Shown here one piece after another: positions 15,250 to 19,282 of a stretch of 19,282 nt of DNA. The position numbers and the translations under genes were made by a program. This DNA comes from Bin87 sp034428455 (GTDB taxonomy: Bacteria; Chloroflexota; Dehalococcoidia; Lucifugimonadales; UBA3495). Location of the stretch: NCBI GenBank assembly GCA_034428455.1, contig DAOUHZ010000074.1, forward strand, positions 1-19,282, in the 5' to 3' direction. Every line of letters starts with the position of its first letter. Positions within the stretch are counted from its first letter, which is position 1. The notes beneath the pieces are model-generated. The model did no database searches. It was not told the origin of the DNA and saw only the letters and a list, made by a program, of their open reading frames with translations.

Positions 15250-16029
15250 AGGGCGGACATGGCCGGACCTAGGGTCAATGCAGTCGCCCGGCCCAAACGA
15301 ATCCAGCCTGCGCTCCTCGTTCACGACATCCGGGCCGTTCGCCAACGGGTTGGCAGCAGGACTCCCCAGCGCTGGAATGCGTTGGTCAGAAACGCTGACC
15401 CGGATGCCGCATGGCTCCCCCGTGCCCCGGGGGAAATCGGGTCGCTTGGGCTGGGCTACAGGCGCGACGCTTGCCGGCAAACTCTGCCCAAGTGCGGGCC
15501 GGCCGCGCCTGCGCTCAGGTTGCGAGCAGGGCCATGCCGAAGTATGAGGACGGGTTGTACCCGTCGAGACGGAGGGTGGGCGCCAAAAGCCCATCATGAT
15601 TTGTCCTGGCGGTTCGGGGCTCACCGATGATGGCGCGCCCGGTCCCGATTGCCGCTGGATTCATCAACAGCAGATTTACCCGACCCACGAGTCCAACGAA
15701 ATCCGGTCCCTCCGTAATGCCGGAACGTCGTGCCGCGTGCTCCACTACTGGTGCACGGGCAGTGTCGCGATTCAGAGCGATGGCATGGTACACAATTAAT
15801 GGTGAGTAAGGGGTGAGTATTCTCCCGAAAAGAAATATATTTTTATGAGCGTTTGCACACCGCGTGCGGGGGTAGCTCGGGACGCTACCAGTTGCCGGGC
15901 CAATGAGGCGCACCCGACGGCGATTGCGGCTACGGTGTCTTGGGTCTCTCCGGCTGTCCGGTTGCGCCAGGGCCGCCCGGCAGCGCCGGGTCTGCCTCGA
16001 TGGTGAAGGTGGGCGCGAAATGCGGTCGT
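15250..16029. other. Intergenic region of about 780 bases without a convincing gene
   Basis: Convergent gene ends flank this region. No frame combines a start, a ribosome site and a recognisable product. A minus-strand frame is open from about 15790 down to 15515 and gives natural-looking text (GPDFVGLVGRVNLLLMNPAA, APTLRLDGYNPSSYFGMALL), which could be a gene remnant. Two hairpins stand next to each other: GACGGG/CCCGTC at 15549-15565 and TGGGC/GCCCA at 15577-15593. GGTGAGTA occurs twice, at 15800 and 15811, beside an AT-rich patch (15833-15848). No classical terminator was found for either flanking gene; CCCGGC/GCCGGG near 15974-15988 is the closest for the kinase gene. Confidence 0.4.
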
Positions 16030-18408
16030 TCAGGATGCGGGTGGCTCCGGGCCGGCCATGCGGTAACCGACCCGTGGTTGGTTGAAAATGTACCGTAGCC
16101 CACCCGGGACATCGCCCAACTTGCGCCGCAGGTTCTTGACCACGGTGCGCAGCGGCCGCAGGTCTGCCGAGGACTCCGGTCCCCACACTCGTTCCAACAA
16201 CTCCGCATAGGTCACCGAGCGGCCGGAGTTGGACGCCAGTTCCGCCAACAGCCGGTACTCGGTGGGCGTCAGGTCGATCCGGCTGCCGGCCAGGGTCGCG
16301 CTCCGCCGGGCGTAATCGACCACCAGGTCGCCGACCGCGTAGGGCTCCGGCGGGGTTGACTGGGCCTGCCGCCTCAGCGCGGACGCGATTCTCGCCGTCA
16401 GCTCGGTCGCAGCGAAGGGTTTGACCACGTAGTCGACGGCTCCCATCTCAAGGGCTTTGGCGATGGTCTCCTCGCGGGCGTAGGCGGACAGGAAGATCAC
16501 GGGCACGTCAAAGGCTCCGTGGATGTCCTGCATCAGCTCGATGCCGTCTCTGCCAGGCAGCACCAGGTCCAGCAGCACCAGATGGGGCCGTTCCTCGGCG
16601 ATCAACCGATGCACCTCGCCGGGGTCTGCGGTGACGATGGGCCGGTAGCCCGCCGTGGTGAGGGCTTCCCGCAGGTAGCGCAGCGTATGCGGATCGTCGT
16701 CAACGGCGAGGATGCTGACCGGCTGCGCTTCGACATCGGGGGAGGATGTCGGAGGCGCCGTGGGGTTCCCAGCAGCCGAAGGGGTCATCTCGCCCGCCAC
16801 CGGCAGTGTGAAGGTGAAGCGGGATCCCAGGCCAGCTCCGTGGCTTTCGGCCCAGATGCGGCCGCCGTGGGCCTCCACAATCCCCTTGCAGATCGCCAGG
16901 CCAAGGCCGGTGTCAGCGGTGCGCGCGCCTCCCTCGTCGCGGTCGCCCCGACTATACTTTTGGAACAACTCAGGCAGGCGTTCCGCCAGTATCCCCCGGC
17001 CTTCGTCCGCCACCGAGACCACCACCTGGTACTGCTCTGACCGAGCCCTGATGGTGATGCCGGAACCTTCCGGGGAATTCTGGGAGGCGTTGTTGAGCAG
17101 GTTGCCCAGCACCTGGACGATGCGCATGCGGTCGGCCAGGACCGGAGGCAGGCCCGGCGGCAGGTCAAAAACCAGACGGTTACGACCGCCGCCGCCCAGG
17201 AAGATGTTGCGGGCCTGGTCCACCAGGCTGGCCACATCCGACGGCGCGGGCGTGACGGGCAGCACGCCCGCCTGGATCCGCGCCACGTCCAGCAGGTCGT
17301 TGATCAGGCTCCGCATGCGGTCGGCCTGTTCCCGCACAATCAAGAAAAACTGGCGCACTTCCGCGGGATCAGGCGACGCAACGTCGTCCAGGATCGTGCT
17401 GGCGGACCCCCGGATCGCCGCCAGAGGCGCGCGCAGTTCATGGCTGACCATCGCCAGGAAGTCGGTACGGGACCGCTCCAGCTCCTGGAACAACGTCATG
17501 TCCTGGATGGTGACCACAATGGACACCGCGACGCCATCCTCGGAGTGCAGGGGCGTGGCGTTGACTAGAACAGCCACCGGCGGTCCTTCCACCGGAACTA
17601 TCGTCATCTCCTCGGCTTGCACCTTCTGCCCGGCGCTCATCACCAGGGCCAGGGCCAGGGCGCTCAGGGAGATCTCGGTGCCGTTGGGCCGGCGCACCGA
17701 CAGATTGCTCAGTACATGGAGCGCCCGGTCCGTGGACAGGGAGCGGGCGCCGCCGATCCGGCGGGCCTCGCCGTTAGCGGTTCGAAGCATACCGGTGGTG
17801 GGGTCGAAAACCAGGACTCCAACGGGAGAGATGTCCGCCAGCGCCTCCATATCCGCCCGGGCCCGCTGCTCGTCCCGGTGTTTTCGGGCATTGCCGATGA
17901 CCAGGGCCGCTTGGGAGGCGAACATCACCAGGGTCTCCTCGTCCTCGGCGGTGAATTCCCCCTCACCTTGATCCCGGGCCAGGTGAACGTAGCCGATGTT
18001 CTCCCCGCCGTGGCGCACCGGCGCGGAAAGAAAGGCGCCCACCGGCAACAGGTCGAACGCGGGCAGGCCCATTTCAACCGCGTAGCTTGGAAAGTCCCTG
18101 AGCCGCAGCGGCCCGGGCATCGGCTTGAAATAGGCGAACAGGTCCCACCTGCCCGGCATCCGCTGCAGCAGGTCATAGTCCTCCGCGCTGATGCCCGACG
18201 TGAACAGCACCTCCGTCTCACCGAGATGTCCCACGGTGATGAGGATGCCGTAGCGGGCTTCGGTCAGGGCGCGGGCGTTGTCCACCACCTGTTGGAGGAC
18301 GTTGTCGAAGTCCAGGCTCTCGTTGATTTGCAGCGTGGCTTCGCTCAGCCGCGACAGCCGGTCACGCGCCGTGTCAATGTTCGGGTCGGGCTCCGCAGGG
18401 CGCGTCAT
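16030..18408 (-). CDS. One-piece two-component protein: GAF-PAS-histidine kinase-receiver-OmpR-type DNA-binding domain
   Basis: I chose the ATG at 18408 because GGAGG lies seven bases upstream; the ATG at 18414 is too close to it. The product is 792 aa with no membrane segments, so it senses an internal signal. By this numbering: GAF, about 23-178; PAS, about 183-308; HisKA with phospho-acceptor H323 in VSHELRAPL; HATPase with N box NLLNNASQNSP (436-446), G1 DEGRGI (468-473) and G2 TGLGLAI (500-506); REC with the VDDD acidic cluster (569-572), acceptor D614 in LLDLVLPG and K663 in VVKPF; then an OmpR/PhoB winged helix, about 690-785 (LTPTEYRLLAELA, TVVKNLRRKLGD, RVGYRM). Kinase and response regulator are normally separate; here one chain should phosphorylate itself and bind DNA. 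All key residues are present. It is monocistronic, and its regulon is unknown. Confidence 0.9.
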   Translation of the reverse strand: MTRPAEPDPNIDTARDRLSRLSEATLQINESLDFDNVLQQVVDNARALTEARYGILITVGHLGETEVLFTSGISAEDYDLLQRMPGRWDLFAYFKPMPGPLRLRDFPSYAVEMGLPAFDLLPVGAFLSAPVRHGGENIGYVHLARDQGEGEFTAEDEETLVMFASQAALVIGNARKHRDEQRARADMEALADISPVGVLVFDPTTGMLRTANGEARRIGGARSLSTDRALHVLSNLSVRRPNGTEISLSALALALVMSAGQKVQAEEMTIVPVEGPPVAVLVNATPLHSEDGVAVSIVVTIQDMTLFQELERSRTDFLAMVSHELRAPLAAIRGSASTILDDVASPDPAEVRQFFLIVREQADRMRSLINDLLDVARIQAGVLPVTPAPSDVASLVDQARNIFLGGGGRNRLVFDLPPGLPPVLADRMRIVQVLGNLLNNASQNSPEGSGITIRARSEQYQVVVSVADEGRGILAERLPELFQKYSRGDRDEGGARTADTGLGLAICKGIVEAHGGRIWAESHGAGLGSRFTFTLPVAGEMTPSAAGNPTAPPTSSPDVEAQPVSILAVDDDPHTLRYLREALTTAGYRPIVTADPGEVHRLIAEERPHLVLLDLVLPGRDGIELMQDIHGAFDVPVIFLSAYAREETIAKALEMGAVDYVVKPFAATELTARIASALRRQAQSTPPEPYAVGDLVVDYARRSATLAGSRIDLTPTEYRLLAELASNSGRSVTYAELLERVWGPESSADLRPLRTVVKNLRRKLGDVPGGLRYIFNQPRVGYRMAGPEPPAS

Positions 18409-18468
18409 CCTCATACCTCCGAAGCAGCATGCCCCAGCCGCGCACGGTGGGAGCGGGTCGCCTGAAGT

Positions 18469-18485
18469 GATTGTTGCTCACAATC
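18469..18485. promoter_or_regulatory. lac-operator-like palindrome upstream of the kinase gene
   Basis: GATTGT (18469-18474), five bases, then ACAATC (18480-18485); on the minus strand it reads GATTGTGAGCAACAATC, close to the core of lacO. It lies 61-77 bases before the kinase ATG, a promoter-proximal position. It may bind a LacI-type repressor or the protein's own winged helix; no LacI-type gene is in the window. Confidence 0.4.
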
Positions 18486-18734
18486 GTACACCACACGTCT
18501 CGCAAAAATCACACCCTCCACTGGCGGGCGCGTCGTGCGGCGGGCGCATGGGAATTTGCCGCCATCGAAGCGATGGACATCCACTTCACATCAGCGACGC
18601 TTGATAATCGCAGTGTGACGGACGACGCGGCGAAGATGGGTTCCGCGGCTGCCGTGTCCGTCTGGATGGGCAGGGCTTTCGGCATGGCAGTGCTGTTGGA
18701 GAGCAATAACCAGCTCTACGCCACCTCCGGCGAC
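18486..18734. other. Stretch without recognised genes
   Basis: A plus-strand frame is open across much of this segment (18471-19076). It runs straight through the clear minus-strand DUF4143 remnant, has no ribosome site and resembles nothing known. I see nothing else supportable. Confidence 0.3.
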
Positions 18735-18866
18735 TTAGCGGGGATTGGTCGGCATGGGCAGGTCGAAGCCTTGCTCATAGGTATGTCCTACTGCCCACTC
18801 GTGCGGGGCAATTTTCCACTCGGTGCCGACGTCATTGGATCTCCGCTTCGAAGATTGGCGGCGGGA
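18735..18866 (-). pseudogene. Short coding-like remnant downstream of the DUF4143 fragment
   Basis: In the same frame as the DUF4143 remnant, and directly after its TAA, 43 codons read SRRQSSKRRSNDVGTEWKIA, then PHEWAVGHTYEQGFDLPMP and TNPR before a TAA at 18735. From NDVGTEWK onward the text looks like the natural C-terminus of a small protein, but no start codon or ribosome site precedes it. It is probably the tail of another degraded gene; the family is unknown to me. Confidence 0.3.
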
Positions 18867-19112
18867 TTACGCGAGCAGCATGAACGTATACAGCGGCATG
18901 GCGACGATGCGCGGATCGTCGATGGCCGGCCCGTCCGCCCGCGTGATGAGCAGTCCGAACGGAGCACGTTTGGCCGGTTCTTCGACGAACGTCCTGATGC
19001 CCCGTGTGTCACCCACGGGGTCAATGCTTCGCCGGTAGTTGACCCGCACGGGGATTTGCTGGTCGCCGACCTCTAGCAGGAAGTCTAAGCCGAAACCAAG
19101 GTGAAACCGGCA
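18867..19112 (-). pseudogene. 3' fragment of a DUF4143-type ATPase gene
   Basis: The frame reads FGLDFLLEVGDQQIPVRVNY, RRSIDPVGDTRGIRTFVEEP, AKRAPFGLLITRADG and ends DPRIVAMPLYTFMLLA with TAA. This is the typical C-terminal nuclease-like part of AAA-plus DUF4143 proteins, which normally read LDFLLEVGD..IPVEVKYR and end in a PL..FLLL motif, after a Walker ATPase domain of about 300 residues. Here the frame meets a TGA at 19113 and the rest of the gene is absent. Beyond it starts an IS630-type transposase, so the gene was most likely disrupted by that insertion. Loss of the usual E..K (RVNYR instead of EVKYR) may be a further sign of decay. Confidence 0.65.
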
Positions 19113-19180
19113 TCATCGATAGGTAGAATTGGGGCAATCGAGGCGGCAGGCTGGGAAATGTTAGGGGGTTGAAGTCGGGA

Positions 19181-19282
19181 ATGGAAGAGATGGGAGTGCT
19201 GCTGGTGCGGTGGCGCATGGACGAGGCTGAGGTACGACAGCGGATGTATCGGTCGCCGACGCCCCGGGAACGAGAACGCTGG
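19181..19282 (+). CDS. IS630-family transposase, N-terminal part (runs off the window)
   Basis: The frame starts with ATG at 19181 and is open to the window end: MEEMGVLLVRWRMDEAEVRQ, RMYRSPTPRERERW. This is the usual opening of IS630-type transposases: a short beta strand, EAE/ELR, then a PRERERW box leading into a helix-turn-helix. Only 34 residues are visible, so the DDE domain cannot be checked. The ATG at 19190 is an alternative start. The left end of the element should lie between the DUF4143 break at 19113 and this start; IS630 elements insert at TA, and TA occurs at 19120-19121 and 19124-19125, but I cannot fix the terminal repeat without the other end. Confidence 0.6.
   Translation, partial: MEEMGVLLVRWRMDEAEVRQRMYRSPTPRERERW

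Noticed and set aside
14068..15624. A 518-codon open frame on the minus strand across the Crp-type regulator
   Set aside because: Low-complexity, Arg/Gly/Pro-rich text with no domain; the plus strand encodes a clear Crp helix-turn-helix with a ribosome site and promoter.
18471..19076. A 201-codon plus-strand frame downstream of the kinase promoter
   Set aside because: It runs antisense through the recognisable DUF4143 C-terminus, has no ribosome site and no known similarity.
1..19282. CRISPR array
   Set aside because: No regularly spaced direct repeats of 24-40 bases were seen anywhere in the window.

Overview
The window is GC-rich bacterial chromosome with an accessory character. Gene density is moderate, intergenic gaps of 200-800 bases are common, and there are two transposase genes, one interrupted gene and one probably truncated gene. 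No rRNA, tRNA or other taxonomic marker is present. Large surface proteins with DUF11, cadherin-like and choice-of-anchor-type domains, a GAF-PAS histidine kinase fused to an OmpR-type output domain, a receiver-like/Crp fusion and an IS630-type transposase start all fit an environmental member of the Chloroflexota. That placement is an inference from protein style only.

Region 1 (1-8107) is a minus-strand group that looks like a defence island. Its core is a 1833-residue single-chain restriction-modification enzyme (nuclease, SF2 helicase, N6-adenine methyltransferase, specificity region), similar to type ISP enzymes. The end of this enzyme carries an extra about 100-residue domain that I recall as a free-standing small protein in other genomes. 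The stop of the enzyme overlaps a YNCVAWA-type (DUF7689-like) gene by 14 bases. A six-helix membrane protein and a cysteine-rich helical protein follow on the same strand. The 325-base region upstream of the enzyme is unusually rich in perfect inverted repeats. A divergent gene at 8108 encodes a coiled-coil plus winged-helix-like protein and could be its regulator.

Region 2 (8663-10900) is a mobile segment: an intact DDE transposase with a duplicated N-terminal module and a cysteine-rich insertion, a terminator on each side and a candidate promoter. A 10-bp inverted repeat (7845/10830) might mark element ends, but this is weak.

Region 3 (10890-15249) is a surface-protein and regulator locus. 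A 715-residue exported multidomain protein and a 255-residue exported DUF11 protein lie in tandem on the minus strand. The smaller one appears cut off in its second DUF11 repeat, right where Region 2 begins, so it was probably truncated by an insertion or rearrangement. Divergent from them is a Crp/Fnr-type regulator with a degenerate receiver-like N-terminus. The shared upstream region contains a perfect 22-bp dyad and a consensus-like promoter.

Region 4 (15250-19282) holds about 780 bases with no convincing gene, then a one-piece two-component protein (GAF-PAS-HisKA-HATPase-REC-winged helix) on the minus strand with a lac-operator-like palindrome upstream. Last comes a broken DUF4143-type gene whose 5' part is replaced by the beginning of an IS630-type transposase running off the window.

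The best candidates for something undescribed are the restriction enzyme fused to the HPAY/ITG-like domain with its overlapping DUF7689-like partner and two unknown downstream genes, and the two unusual signalling fusions.
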